Part shown: positions 16,830-25,361 of the stretch, one piece after another | Numbering within the stretch: position 1 is the first letter of the stretch | How the letters are laid out: each line of letters opens with the position of its first letter | From: an uncultured Bacillaceae bacterium | Lineage (GTDB): Bacteria > Bacillota > Bacilli > Bacillales > Amphibacillaceae | Reading direction: 5' to 3' | Length of the DNA stretch: 49,622 bases | Assembly: GCA_937925695.1 (NCBI GenBank) | Contig: CALAMD010000122.1 | Span: 1 to 49,622, forward strand | Notes under the pieces: model-generated | Database searches by the model: none | What the model saw: the letters and a program-made list of their open reading frames with translations, nothing else | Told to the model about the DNA's origin: nothing | Translations under genes and position numbers: made by a program

Positions 16830-16857
16830 TTGGTATTCTTATACTGAAGTATACAAT
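16830..16857 (+). promoter_or_regulatory. Candidate fba promoter
   Basis: TTGGTA at 16830-16835, a 16-base spacer, TACAAT at 16852-16857, 38 bases before the start codon. The rest of the 237-base gap after spo0F shows only a weak long-range AGAACAAC / GTTGTTCT pairing. Confidence 0.5.
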
Positions 16858-16894
16858 TTTTTGGTTATTTAAACATCGTTAAGGAGGACTTGCA

Positions 16895-17758
16895 ATGTCG
16901 ATAGTTTCAATGAAAGAAATGCTTGAGAAAGCGAAGGAAAATAAGTATGCAGTTGGGCAATTTAATATAAATAATTTAGAATATGCCCAAGCTATTTTAC
17001 AAGCTGCTGAAGAAGAAAGATCTCCGGTGATCATCGGTGTATCAGCAGGTGCAGCTCGCTATATGGGTGGCTTTAAAGTTACAGTCGCTATTGTTGAATC
17101 ACTAATGGAAGCTTATGGAATAACCGTACCAGTAGCGATGCATTTAGACCATGGTAGCAGTTTTGAAGAGTGTGCTCAAGCCATTCACGCTGGTTTTAAA
17201 TCAGTGATGATTGACGGTTCACACTTGCCATTAGAAGAAAATATTGCTTTAACTAAAAAAGTAGTTGAATTAGCACATATTCATGGTGTATCTGTTGAGG
17301 CAGAGCTTGGTCGTATTGGTGGACAAGAAGACGATTTAGTAGTTGATGATGCTGAAGCTGCTTATGCAGTTCCAGAAGAATGTGAAAGATTAGTAAAAGA
17401 AACGAATGTTGACTGCTTTGCACCAGCACTAGGTTCTGTTCATGGACCATACAAAGGTGAACCTAAATTAGGTTTCAAACAGATGGAAGAAGTTATGCGT
17501 TTAACTAATGTTCCTCTTGTACTACATGGCGGAACAGGTATCCCAACAAAAGATATTCAACGTGCTATCTCACTAGGCACAGCGAAAATCAACGTAAATA
17601 CTGAGAACCAGATTGAACAGACAAAAGTTGTTCGTCAAGTCCTTGAAGAACAGCCTGACTTATATGACCCAAGAAAATATTTAGGACCTGGACGCGATGC
17701 GATTAAAGAAACGGTAATTGGAAAAATGCGTGAATTCGGTTCCTCTAATCGAGCATAA
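16895..17758 (+). CDS. fbaA: Class II fructose-bisphosphate aldolase
   Basis: 287 residues. A zinc-dependent TIM-barrel aldolase interconverting fructose 1,6-bisphosphate with dihydroxyacetone phosphate and glyceraldehyde 3-phosphate. Metal and substrate motifs: LDHGSSFE (zinc-binding His near 84), VEAELGRIGGQED, GSVHGPY, LHGGTGIP and NVNTE. ATG 16895 follows AAGGAGG. tal lies 45 bases downstream without a terminator, so the two are likely co-transcribed as a sugar-phosphate unit. Confidence 0.96.
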   Translation: MSIVSMKEMLEKAKENKYAVGQFNINNLEYAQAILQAAEEERSPVIIGVSAGAARYMGGFKVTVAIVESLMEAYGITVPVAMHLDHGSSFEECAQAIHAGFKSVMIDGSHLPLEENIALTKKVVELAHIHGVSVEAELGRIGGQEDDLVVDDAEAAYAVPEECERLVKETNVDCFAPALGSVHGPYKGEPKLGFKQMEEVMRLTNVPLVLHGGTGIPTKDIQRAISLGTAKINVNTENQIEQTKVVRQVLEEQPDLYDPRKYLGPGRDAIKETVIGKMREFGSSNRA

Positions 17759-17803
17759 TAACAACGAAGACTAAGAAACGAAGAAAAGGGGTATGGAATT
17801 TTC

Positions 17804-18448
17804 ATGAAGTTTTTTATTGATACTGCAAATATTGATGAAATTCGCGAAGCTAATGCGTTAGGGATATTATCTGGAGTAACAACGAATCCAAGTTTAGTTG
17901 CTAAAGAAGGGGTTTCCTTCCACGATCGTCTTAAAGAAATAACAGCTGAAGTTTCAGGTTCTGTAAGTGCGGAAGTTATTTCTGAAGATGCAGAAGGGAT
18001 GATAGCGGAAGGGAAAGAATTAGCAGCGATTGCTCCGAATATTACGATTAAAGTGCCAATGACATTAGAGGGTTTAAAAGCAGTTAAGACCTTTAGTGAT
18101 ATGAACATTGAGACGAATGTCACCTTGATTTTTAATGCTAACCAAGCATTATTAGCAGCTCGGGCAGGGGCAACATATGTTTCACCGTTTTTAGGCCGTT
18201 TAGATGATATTGGTCATAATGGAATGGAGTTAATTGCAACGATTGCTGAAATATTTGATATTCATGACATTGATACCCAAATTATTGCAGCGTCAATTAG
18301 ACATCCATTACATGTCATTGAAGCTGCGTTAAACGGAGCACATATTGCAACGATCCCTTATTCAGTTCTCTCAAGTCTAGTCAATCACCCTCTCACTGAT
18401 AAAGGTATCGAGCAGTTTTTAGCAGATTGGAACAAGCAAAATAATTAA
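17804..18448 (+). CDS. tal: Transaldolase (TalC / fructose-6-phosphate aldolase-type)
   Basis: 214 residues, the short transaldolase subfamily like B. subtilis YwjH. MKFFIDTANIDEIREA at the N-terminus, GVTTNPSL, and the Schiff-base lysine in ITIKVPMT. It transfers a dihydroxyacetone unit in the non-oxidative pentose phosphate pathway; short family members can instead act as fructose-6-phosphate aldolase. AAAGGGG precedes ATG 17804. Confidence 0.92.
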   Translation: MKFFIDTANIDEIREANALGILSGVTTNPSLVAKEGVSFHDRLKEITAEVSGSVSAEVISEDAEGMIAEGKELAAIAPNITIKVPMTLEGLKAVKTFSDMNIETNVTLIFNANQALLAARAGATYVSPFLGRLDDIGHNGMELIATIAEIFDIHDIDTQIIAASIRHPLHVIEAALNGAHIATIPYSVLSSLVNHPLTDKGIEQFLADWNKQNN

Positions 18449-18578
18449 ATGCAGATTCTAAATCAGTGTACAATAAATCAGGACTTTTTCGATTAAAGTC
18501 CATGGTGTAGTCAATACGTGCAGGTCAATCAGTCGAACAATAATATTGATCTTGTGGGTAATAAAGTGGGGTCTTAAT

Positions 18579-19862
18579 ATGCAAAAGATGTTAATCGAAG
18601 GCGGAAAATTATTAAAGGGAACAGTAAGGATCAGTGGCGCTAAAAATAGCGCCGTTGCCTTACTGCCTGCTGCTATTTTGGCGGATTCTCATGTGACGAT
18701 TGAAGGACTTCCTGATATATCAGATGTATATGTACTTAGTGAGCTTATTGAGGATATTGGTGGGAGTGCTACATGGGATGGACAAACCGTAACTATTGAT
18801 CCCTCACAAATGGTACCGATGCCTCTTCCGAATGGGAAGGTAAAAAAACTCCGTGCCTCATATTACTTTATGGGAGCAATGCTCGGTAAATTTAAAGAAG
18901 CAGTGATTGGTTTACCAGGCGGGTGTCCTTTAGGTCCACGCCCTATTGATCAACATATCAAAGGGTTTGAAGCACTTGGTGCCCAAGTCACCAATGAACA
19001 AGGAGCGATATATTTACGAGCCAAAGAGTTAGTTGGTTCACGAATATATTTGGATGTAGTTAGTGTTGGTGCAACCATTAATATTATGTTAGCAGCTGTA
19101 AAAGCCAAAGGAAAAACCATTATTGAAAATGCAGCTAAAGAACCAGAAATTATTGACGTTGCAACCCTCCTAACGAATATGGGTGCTAAAATAAAAGGAG
19201 CAGGAACGGACGTTATTCGCATTGAAGGAGTCTCATCGTTAAGCGGATGTCGTCACACGATCATACCTGATCGCATTGAAGCTGGTACGTATGCTATTCT
19301 AGCTGCCGCTCAAGGCGAAGAAGTAATTATTGACAACGTGATTCCGCAACATTTAGAATCTTTATTAGCTAAATTACGCGAAATGGGTGTCAAAGTTGAA
19401 GAAAGTGATGAACAATTACTAATTGTCCCCGGACCTACACTTAAAAGTGTCGATATTAAAACGTTAGTTTACCCTGGGTTTCCAACTGATTTGCAACAAC
19501 CATTTACTGCATTGTTGACTAAGGCTGAAAACACAGGTGTTGTAACAGATACGATCTATTCATCCCGACTAAAACACATCGATGAGTTAAGGCGGATGAA
19601 TGCAGACATTAAAGTAGAAGGTGGCTCAGCGATTGTGTCTGGTCCAGTTCAGTTAGCGGGGGCGAAAGTAAAAGCAACTGATTTAAGAGCCGGAGCATCT
19701 TTAGTGATAGCTGGCTTAATGGCTGAAGGAATTACAGAAATAACCGGTTTAGAACACATTCAGCGAGGCTACGAAAACATTACAGATAAACTGTTAAATT
19801 TAGGTGCGAAAGTATGGCTAGAAGATTTGACACCGGAAGAGAAAGAACAATTGCAAAATTAA
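18579..19862 (+). CDS. murAB: UDP-N-acetylglucosamine 1-carboxyvinyltransferase, MurAB/MurZ paralogue
   Basis: 427 residues. It adds enolpyruvate from PEP to UDP-GlcNAc, the first committed step of peptidoglycan synthesis, in the cytoplasm. The fosfomycin-target loop is GGCPLGPRP with catalytic Cys116; SGAKNS near 20 and RIEAGTY near 230 are conserved. The PLGP loop and the tal/rho context mark the secondary Firmicute paralogue; the primary MurAA is at 47066. ATG 18579 follows AAAGTGGGG. Confidence 0.94.
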   Translation: MQKMLIEGGKLLKGTVRISGAKNSAVALLPAAILADSHVTIEGLPDISDVYVLSELIEDIGGSATWDGQTVTIDPSQMVPMPLPNGKVKKLRASYYFMGAMLGKFKEAVIGLPGGCPLGPRPIDQHIKGFEALGAQVTNEQGAIYLRAKELVGSRIYLDVVSVGATINIMLAAVKAKGKTIIENAAKEPEIIDVATLLTNMGAKIKGAGTDVIRIEGVSSLSGCRHTIIPDRIEAGTYAILAAAQGEEVIIDNVIPQHLESLLAKLREMGVKVEESDEQLLIVPGPTLKSVDIKTLVYPGFPTDLQQPFTALLTKAENTGVVTDTIYSSRLKHIDELRRMNADIKVEGGSAIVSGPVQLAGAKVKATDLRAGASLVIAGLMAEGITEITGLEHIQRGYENITDKLLNLGAKVWLEDLTPEEKEQLQN

Positions 19863-19924
19863 CACAGTGAATTTTCACACTCATCTGTTTTCTGATTAAG
19901 TTTGGATATTTTTCATCAGATCAC

Positions 19925-19966
19925 AGCCCCACATGTATTTTCTTTCCTTGTTACATAGGGGCTTTT
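19925..19966 (+). terminator. murAB terminator
   Basis: AGCCCC / GGGGCT outer stem with an inner ATGTA / TACAT pairing, followed by TTTT. Confidence 0.7.
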
Positions 19967-20011
19967 AACTCTTTTTCCTTCCTAGTAAACAACCAACCAT
20001 CTACAATAGAG

Positions 20012-20040
20012 TTGTATATTCATTTGTATTTCGCTACAAT
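20012..20040 (+). promoter_or_regulatory. rho promoter
   Basis: TTGTAT at 20012-20017, a 17-base spacer, TACAAT at 20035-20040. The predicted start near 20047 gives a leader of about 200 bases, most of the 385-base gap before rho. Confidence 0.65.
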
Positions 20041-20060
20041 AAGAGCAATGTTTATGAAAA

Positions 20061-20088
20061 GTTATCATTGGCTACAATGATAACGGTT
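20061..20088 (+). promoter_or_regulatory. Hairpin in the rho leader (attenuator-like)
   Basis: A perfect 10-bp stem (GTTATCATTG / CAATGATAAC), loop GCTA, followed by GGTTTT. It starts about 15 bases after the predicted transcription start. It resembles a weak terminator; rho autoregulation is known in several bacteria, but this mechanism is inferred. Confidence 0.5.
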
Positions 20089-20247
20089 TTACTTCTCTCA
20101 TTTGCTTCTGGCTCATCTTCAGAAAAATAATGTCTACAGGAAGTGGCATTCTCTTCATTATGATCAAAATCTTTACTAGTTTAAAGGAATGAATTAATTT
20201 TCATATCAAACAATGTTGGAATTAAAAAGAATAGGCATGGTGATTGT

Positions 20248-21528
20248 ATGGCTTCTTTATCAATATCTCATTTAGAGACGTTAACTCTAAAGGAGATTTA
20301 TGAACTTGCACGTCAATATAAAATTTCATACTACTCAAAATTGACAAAAAAAGAACTTATTTTTGCTATTTTAAAAGCCCAAGCTGAAAAAGATGGTTTT
20401 TTCTTTATGGATGGTATTTTAGAAATTATCCCTTCAGAAGGTTTTGGTTTTCTCAGACCGATTAATTACTCACCAAGTGCTGAGGATATTTATATATCAG
20501 CTTCGCAAATTAGACGCTTTGATTTAAGAAACGGTGATAAAGTTTCTGGGAAAGTAAGACCGCCGAAGGAAAATGAGCGTTATTATGGTTTGTTACATGT
20601 AGCAGCCGTAAATGATGAAGATCCAGAAACGGCTAAAGAAAGAGTTCATTTCCCTGCATTAACAGCCTTATACCCTGATCGGTTGATGAAACTTGAGCAG
20701 GATACAAATAAGTTGTCTACACGGATTATTGATTTAATGACGCCAATTGGCTTTGGGCAACGGGGATTAATTGTTTCCCCACCAAAAGCAGGAAAAACAA
20801 TGATTCTAACTGAAATTGCCAATAGTATTACGAAAAATCATCCCGATGCCAAGTTAATTATTTTATTAATTGATGAGCGACCAGAGGAAGTAACAGATAT
20901 TGAGCGTTCTGTTTCACCAGATGTCGATGTCGTAAGCTCGACTTTTGATGAAGTACCAGAAAGCCACATAAAAGTATCTGAACTTGTTTTAGAAAGAGCA
21001 ATGAGACTTGTTGAACATAAACGGGATGTCATTGTTTTACTAGATAGTATTACAAGATTAACAAGAGCATACAACTTGGTAATTCCACCTAGTGGTAGAA
21101 CACTTTCCGGCGGTATTGACCCGGCAGCCTTCCATCGACCGAAGCGCTTTTTTGGAGCAGCCCGTAATATTGAAGAAGGTGGAAGCTTTACGATTATAGC
21201 GACTGCCCTTGTTGATACCGGTTCACGTATGGATGATGTGATATATGAGGAATTTAAGGGAACAGGAAATATGGAATTACATCTAGATCGTCATTTAGCT
21301 GAACGAAGAATTTTCCCTGCCATTGACATTTTACGTTCAGGAACGAGAAGAGAAGAATTACTTGTTCCTAAAAGCCACCTTGATAAAATGTGGGCAATTC
21401 GTAATACAATGCAAGACTCACCAGATTTTCTCGAACGTTTCTTAAGAAGATTAAAGGCGACAGAAACAAATGAAGAGTTTTTACAAATGATGGATGATGA
21501 AATGAAACGTCGGGGAACAAGTCGATAA
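20248..21528 (+). CDS. rho: Transcription termination factor Rho
   Basis: 426 residues. N-terminal helical domain (1-45), cold-shock-like RNA-binding domain (SEGFGFLRP, residues about 60-130), then the RecA-type ATPase with Walker A PPKAGKT near 178-184, LLIDERPEEVTD, and the Q/R-loop region IPPSGRTLSGG. A hexameric RNA translocase that releases RNA polymerase and curbs antisense transcription. The start at ATG 20248 has only a weak GGTGAT site. rpmE and tdk follow, as in B. subtilis. Confidence 0.97.
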   Translation: MASLSISHLETLTLKEIYELARQYKISYYSKLTKKELIFAILKAQAEKDGFFFMDGILEIIPSEGFGFLRPINYSPSAEDIYISASQIRRFDLRNGDKVSGKVRPPKENERYYGLLHVAAVNDEDPETAKERVHFPALTALYPDRLMKLEQDTNKLSTRIIDLMTPIGFGQRGLIVSPPKAGKTMILTEIANSITKNHPDAKLIILLIDERPEEVTDIERSVSPDVDVVSSTFDEVPESHIKVSELVLERAMRLVEHKRDVIVLLDSITRLTRAYNLVIPPSGRTLSGGIDPAAFHRPKRFFGAARNIEEGGSFTIIATALVDTGSRMDDVIYEEFKGTGNMELHLDRHLAERRIFPAIDILRSGTRREELLVPKSHLDKMWAIRNTMQDSPDFLERFLRRLKATETNEEFLQMMDDEMKRRGTSR

Positions 21529-21578
21529 GATCATAGGTTTAGTGCAATCATAATTTTTTATTCAATTCATCTTACCTA

Positions 21579-21607
21579 TTGCAAACATATTCACACACTG
21601 TTATAAT
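21579..21607 (+). promoter_or_regulatory. rpmE promoter
   Basis: TTGCAA at 21579-21584, a 17-base spacer, TATAAT at 21602-21607. Confidence 0.75.
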
Positions 21608-21698
21608 CTTTTTATGTGAGTTGAGATAAGGTGTCGAATGATGTCTTTGACGAATTACACTGTCAACATGATCTGACAGGCAAGAAGGAGTGGAAAAA

Positions 21699-21944
21699 AT
21701 GAAAAAAGGAATTCATCCAGAATATAGAAAAGTTGTTTTTCTAGATACGAACTCTGGTTATAAATTTTTGAGCGGATCAACAAGAACTTCTGATGAGACC
21801 ATCGAATGGGAAGATGGCAACACATATCCTGTGATTCGTGTTGAAATTAGTTCAGATACGCATCCGTTTTATACTGGTAAACAAAGAGAAGACACTGCTG
21901 GTGGACGTGTCGACCGTTTCAAGAGAAAATACAATATGAAATAA
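21699..21944 (+). CDS. rpmE2: Ribosomal protein bL31, type B (zinc-independent)
   Basis: 81 residues, starting MKKGIHPEYRKV and ending in a basic tail. There is no cysteine, so it lacks the zinc-binding motif of ordinary L31. The segment SSDTHPFYTGKQ is typical of type B (B. subtilis YtiA). In B. subtilis the zinc-type rpmE occupies this place after rho, and the type B gene lies elsewhere under Zur control. No Zur-like box was seen here. AAGGAG lies before ATG 21699. A 6-bp hairpin, CTGTCA / TGACAG, at 21660-21679 sits just upstream of the ribosome binding site. Confidence 0.93.
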   Translation: MKKGIHPEYRKVVFLDTNSGYKFLSGSTRTSDETIEWEDGNTYPVIRVEISSDTHPFYTGKQREDTAGGRVDRFKRKYNMK

Positions 21945-21976
21945 TTGAAATTGGTAGCATCTATCATGATAAAGTA

Positions 21977-22010
21977 AAACAGGCAATTAATAAATATTGC
22001 CTGTTTTTTT
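21977..22010 (+). terminator. rpmE terminator
   Basis: AAACAGGCAAT / ATTGCCTGTTT stem, eight-base loop, seven or more T. Confidence 0.92.
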
Positions 22011-22112
22011 ACGTTTGAATAGATGATAAAGGGAACAATAAATTACACACCTAACAGAAGGACCGCTTTTATTAACAACATTTAGTTATTCAAGGTTAAG
22101 GAGAGTCAGTAA

Positions 22113-22706
22113 ATGTTTTTCAAACAACCAATCGGGTGGTTAGAAGTCATTTGTGGCAGTATGTTTTCAGGAAAATCCGAGGAACTAATCCGTCGTATAC
22201 GTCAAGCAACTTTTGGTAAATTAGCTGTCCAAGTCTTTAAACCTGCTATCGATACACGTTATGATAAGGAGTTTGTCGTTTCCCATAATGGAACATCAAT
22301 CACTGCAGAAGCTGTCAAGGATGCTGAGGGTATATTAGCTGCTGTGGATCATGATGTTGATGTGATTGGCATTGATGAAGTCCAATTTTTTGATGATCGG
22401 ATCGTACCCGTAGTCAATACGTTAGCCAATGATGGAAAACGAGTTATTGTCGCCGGCCTTGATACTGATTTTCGCGGCGAACCTTTTGGCCAAATGCCAA
22501 CGCTCATGGCGATGAGTGATTCAGTTACAAAATTGAATGCGATTTGTCCGGTTTGTGGCGCACCAGCTAGTCGCACCCAAAGACTGATACAAGGTAAACC
22601 AGCATCTTATGATGACCCAACGATATTAGTCGGAGCAACGGAATCATATGAACCACGATGTCGCCGTCATCATGAAGTTCCTGGTAAACCGATTGATGGA
22701 ATTTGA
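22113..22706 (+). CDS. tdk: Thymidine kinase
   Basis: 197 residues, type II thymidine kinase of the salvage pathway (thymidine + ATP to dTMP). P-loop GSMFSGKSEEL at 15-25, IDEVQFF near 88, and a zinc site formed by CPVC and C-RR-H near the C-terminus. AAGGAGAG lies upstream of ATG 22113. It follows rpmE after a terminator and has its own terminator. Confidence 0.96.
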   Translation: MFFKQPIGWLEVICGSMFSGKSEELIRRIRQATFGKLAVQVFKPAIDTRYDKEFVVSHNGTSITAEAVKDAEGILAAVDHDVDVIGIDEVQFFDDRIVPVVNTLANDGKRVIVAGLDTDFRGEPFGQMPTLMAMSDSVTKLNAICPVCGAPASRTQRLIQGKPASYDDPTILVGATESYEPRCRRHHEVPGKPIDGI

Positions 22707-22731
22707 TCTCGTATATTGTTGTCATGTTGCC

Positions 22732-22762
22732 AAAAGCTTGAAAATAATTTTCGAGCTTTTTA
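22732..22762 (+). terminator. tdk terminator
   Basis: AAAAGCTTGAAAA / TTTTCGAGCTTTT stem with one wobble pair, then T residues. Confidence 0.8.
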
Positions 22763-23032
22763 ATTTTTTCTCATGAAAACGTTATGTTAACTAAAGGTAG
22801 CTATGAAGTTCAAATTTTGCTTTTTTGATAACGAACATCTACTAACACCATTGCTATGCAAAAGTATATTTTCGCTACTGTAAATTAGGGGGAAATTGTT
22901 TTTTGCAAATTACTAAGACTTCCTAAAGTAAGCTAAAATAAAAAAGATAGAAGTGAAGTCTAGGGGTTCTAAGCCGTATCATATTTTATGTTGTCTTAGG
23001 AGATCTTGGACATATTTTGGCAGGGGGTGATG
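22763..23032. other. Gap between tdk and the NERD gene
   Basis: No coding region seen. The only candidate promoter is weak: TTACTA at 22910-22915 and TAAAAT at 22934-22939, 18 bases apart. A short CTAAG / CTTAG pairing follows just before the gene. Confidence 0.3.
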
Positions 23033-24004
23033 GTGATTCCAATTGTGAAAGAACGGGAAATATCTTTAGAATTAGAGCAACTATCATGTTTACTGAAGCG
23101 GTTACCCGAACACCATTCATTAGCAGAGGAAATAAAGAAAGATCGTCGAATTATCCGTAGTAGTCTGAAGGGCGAACGTGAAGTAGCCTATTCTCTTAAA
23201 TTTTTAAATGAAGATGATTTTTTAATCCTACATAATTTACGGATAGGTGATGAGAACGGGTATTTTCAGATTGATTTTTTGTTGTTGCACAAAAATTTCA
23301 TGTTGATATTAGAAGTAAAAAATTGGTATGGCACAGTATTCTTCGGTGAAAATAATCAAGTTACAAGAGTTGGCGACGATGGGATCGAAGAAGGATTTCC
23401 AAATCCCATTCCCCAAGTAAAATTACAGCGTTTTCGCTTAAAAAAATGGCTACATGCATACGGCCTTAGCAACATACCCGTTGACTATTATGTTGTAATT
23501 AGTTTCCCAAGTACCATTATCAAAGCAGTAGATGCCAATCACCCAACCCCTGAGAAAGTGATCCACAATAGTGATTTGTTTTTTCGAATACAGTCACTAG
23601 AAGAGATGTACCAAGTGCCCTTTGCAACCATGAACCAATTAAAACAACTTGCATCGGCACTTATTCACGCCCATACACCGCCAGTAAAAAATATCCTCAA
23701 CAAATATCATATTGCTAAAAATGAGCTGATTAAAGGGGTGGTATGCCCTCAATGTTCAGCCATTCCTATGATCCGGAGAAAACAAAGTTGGTATTGTCAA
23801 AAGTGTAAATGTTTTTCAGCGAACGCGCATTTCCAAGCATTAAATGATTATAAATTGCTGATTGATAATTATATTTCTAATCAAGAGGCCCGGGAATTTT
23901 TGATGATTGATTCCCCATATGTTGCAAAGAGGATATTGCAAGCAGGGAAATACGATTATACAGGTACGACTAAGAATCGTGTCTACAAGGTGGATTTTAG
24001 GTAA
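23033..24004 (+). CDS. NERD-domain protein with C-terminal zinc ribbon
   Basis: About 323 residues. A helical N-terminus, then a nuclease-related domain (NERD): conserved acidic and lysine positions in FQIDFLLL and LILEVKNWYG (Asp-Glu-x-Lys pattern), and NPIPQVKLQRFRLKKWL. The C-terminal third carries a zinc-ribbon pair, CPQC and CQKC, about 24 residues apart, followed by a helical tail. NERD proteins are predicted nucleases; their function is unproven. Start uncertain: GTG 23033, five bases after AGGGGG, is preferred to ATG 23030 or TTG 23006. It stands alone, and a palindromic array begins a few bases after its stop. Confidence 0.82.
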   Translation: MIPIVKEREISLELEQLSCLLKRLPEHHSLAEEIKKDRRIIRSSLKGEREVAYSLKFLNEDDFLILHNLRIGDENGYFQIDFLLLHKNFMLILEVKNWYGTVFFGENNQVTRVGDDGIEEGFPNPIPQVKLQRFRLKKWLHAYGLSNIPVDYYVVISFPSTIIKAVDANHPTPEKVIHNSDLFFRIQSLEEMYQVPFATMNQLKQLASALIHAHTPPVKNILNKYHIAKNELIKGVVCPQCSAIPMIRRKQSWYCQKCKCFSANAHFQALNDYKLLIDNYISNQEAREFLMIDSPYVAKRILQAGKYDYTGTTKNRVYKVDFR

Positions 24005-24012
24005 AAAAGCCG

Positions 24013-24163
24013 ATTCGCCGAATCAAAGGACATATTCGCCGGATAATTTTAAAATTCGCCGAATCACCAGCGATATTCGCCGAATCACCCCCATTATTCG
24101 CCGAATCCGAAATCACCACACCATCCATCAAGGATGATCATCGCAAAATCACCATCATCGCTC
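24013..24163. repeat. Array B: five copies of the GATTCGCCGAATC palindrome at 20-21 bp spacing, with degenerate tail
   Basis: Clear copies are centred at 24018, 24039, 24059, 24080 and 24101 (steps of 21, 20, 21, 21). Degenerate ATCGC remnants follow near 24144 and 24161. The second copy reads ATTCGCCGGAT. It is the same element as at 3384-3500. It starts nine bases after the NERD stop codon and ends about 70 bases before the prfA promoter. The alternation of 20 and 21 breaks any reading frame, so it is not a coding repeat. Confidence 0.82.
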
Positions 24164-24231
24164 ACAATTTTCGAATAACAACAACACCCATATAACCCCA
24201 TTAAGACCATCTTTAGTTTCCCCGGTAATTT

Positions 24232-24260
24232 TTGACCTGAAGAATGTTCTATAATATAAT
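24232..24260 (+). promoter_or_regulatory. prfA-prmC promoter
   Basis: TTGACC at 24232-24237, a 17-base spacer, TATAAT at 24255-24260; 26 bases before the prfA start. Confidence 0.75.
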
Positions 24261-24286
24261 TATACTGTTAAACAAGAGAGGTGAGC

Positions 24287-25360
24287 GTGTTGTTAGAACG
24301 TTTGCAAGTCATTGAAGATCGGTATGAACAATTAAATAAATTACTCAGTGATCCTGAAGTGATTAGTGATGTAGATAAATTACGGGAATATTCTAAAGAA
24401 CAATCAGATATGCAAGAGGTCGTAGCGGTTTATCGAAAATATAAGGAAGTAACGACAGAATTAAAAGACGCCAAAGCCATGCTACAAGAAGACCTTGATG
24501 ACGAAATGGCAGAAATGGTTAAAATGGAAATTGCTGAACTAACCAAAGCAGAGGAAGAGTTATCGGAGCAGTTGAAGATTCTATTACTACCAAAAGATCC
24601 AAATGATGAAAAGAACGTTGTCGTTGAAATTCGCGCCGCAGCAGGTGGAGATGAAGCTGCCTTATTTGCCGGGGATTTATATCGCATGTACGTCCGTTAT
24701 GCCGAGAGTAATCGTTGGCAAACAGAAGTAATCGAAGCCCAAACAACGGGTGTTGGTGGTTTTAAGGAAATTATTTTCATGATTAACGGTAAGGGAGCAT
24801 TTTCAAAATTAAAATATGAAAATGGTGCCCATCGTGTACAGCGTGTGCCTGAAACTGAATCAGGTGGTAGAATTCATACTTCGACTGCAACGGTAGCCGT
24901 TCTTCCTGAAGCTGAAGAAGTAGAAGTAGATATTAATGAAAATGACATTCGTATTGATCGTTTTGCTTCCAGTGGGCCTGGAGGGCAAAGTGTTAATACA
25001 ACGATGTCAGCGGTCAGATTGACCCATGAACCAACAGGGATTGTTGTGTCTTGTCAGGATGAAAAATCCCAAATCAAAAACTTAGAAAAAGCGATGAAAG
25101 TTCTCCGTGCGCGGATTTATGATAAGTATCAGCAAGAAGCCCAAGCTGAATATGATGCAACAAGAAAAACAGCCGTTGGAACGGGCGACCGTTCAGAGCG
25201 GATTCGCACGTATAATTTCCCACAAAATCGGGTAACCGATCATCGCATTTCTTTAACATTACAAAAGCTAGATCAAGTATTAGATGGTGAATTAGACGAG
25301 TTTATTGATGCATTAATCCTGTCTGACCAAGCAGAACAATTGGAGCGAATCGGTGAATAA
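24287..25360 (+). CDS. prfA: Peptide chain release factor 1
   Basis: About 357 residues. RF1 reads UAA and UAG and triggers peptidyl-tRNA hydrolysis. An N-terminal coiled-coil domain, the RF1 decoding region with RVPETESGGRIHTSTATVAV near 185-205, and the catalytic GGQ at 232-234 in SSGPGGQSVN. GTG 24287 and TTG 24290 are both served by GAGAGGTGA; the latter would give the MLERL start and 356 residues known in B. subtilis. prmC, which methylates the GGQ glutamine, follows one base after the stop. Confidence 0.96.
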   Translation: MLLERLQVIEDRYEQLNKLLSDPEVISDVDKLREYSKEQSDMQEVVAVYRKYKEVTTELKDAKAMLQEDLDDEMAEMVKMEIAELTKAEEELSEQLKILLLPKDPNDEKNVVVEIRAAAGGDEAALFAGDLYRMYVRYAESNRWQTEVIEAQTTGVGGFKEIIFMINGKGAFSKLKYENGAHRVQRVPETESGGRIHTSTATVAVLPEAEEVEVDINENDIRIDRFASSGPGGQSVNTTMSAVRLTHEPTGIVVSCQDEKSQIKNLEKAMKVLRARIYDKYQQEAQAEYDATRKTAVGTGDRSERIRTYNFPQNRVTDHRISLTLQKLDQVLDGELDEFIDALILSDQAEQLERIGE

Positions 25361-25361
25361 T

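Noticed and set aside
23006..23032. Upstream TTG start for the NERD protein
   Set aside because: AGGAG lies only three bases before TTG 23006, too close, while AGGGGG is well placed for GTG 23033.
23033..24004. Defence or restriction system around the NERD gene
   Set aside because: A single NERD protein with a zinc ribbon, flanked by tdk and prfA, with no methylase, helicase, toxin or phage gene nearby.
23907..24137. An open frame over array B encoding a peptide rich in IRRIT repeats
   Set aside because: It overlaps the end of the NERD gene in another frame, has no ribosome binding site, and its repeats change frame where the spacing is 20 instead of 21 bp. It is best explained by the DNA repeat itself.
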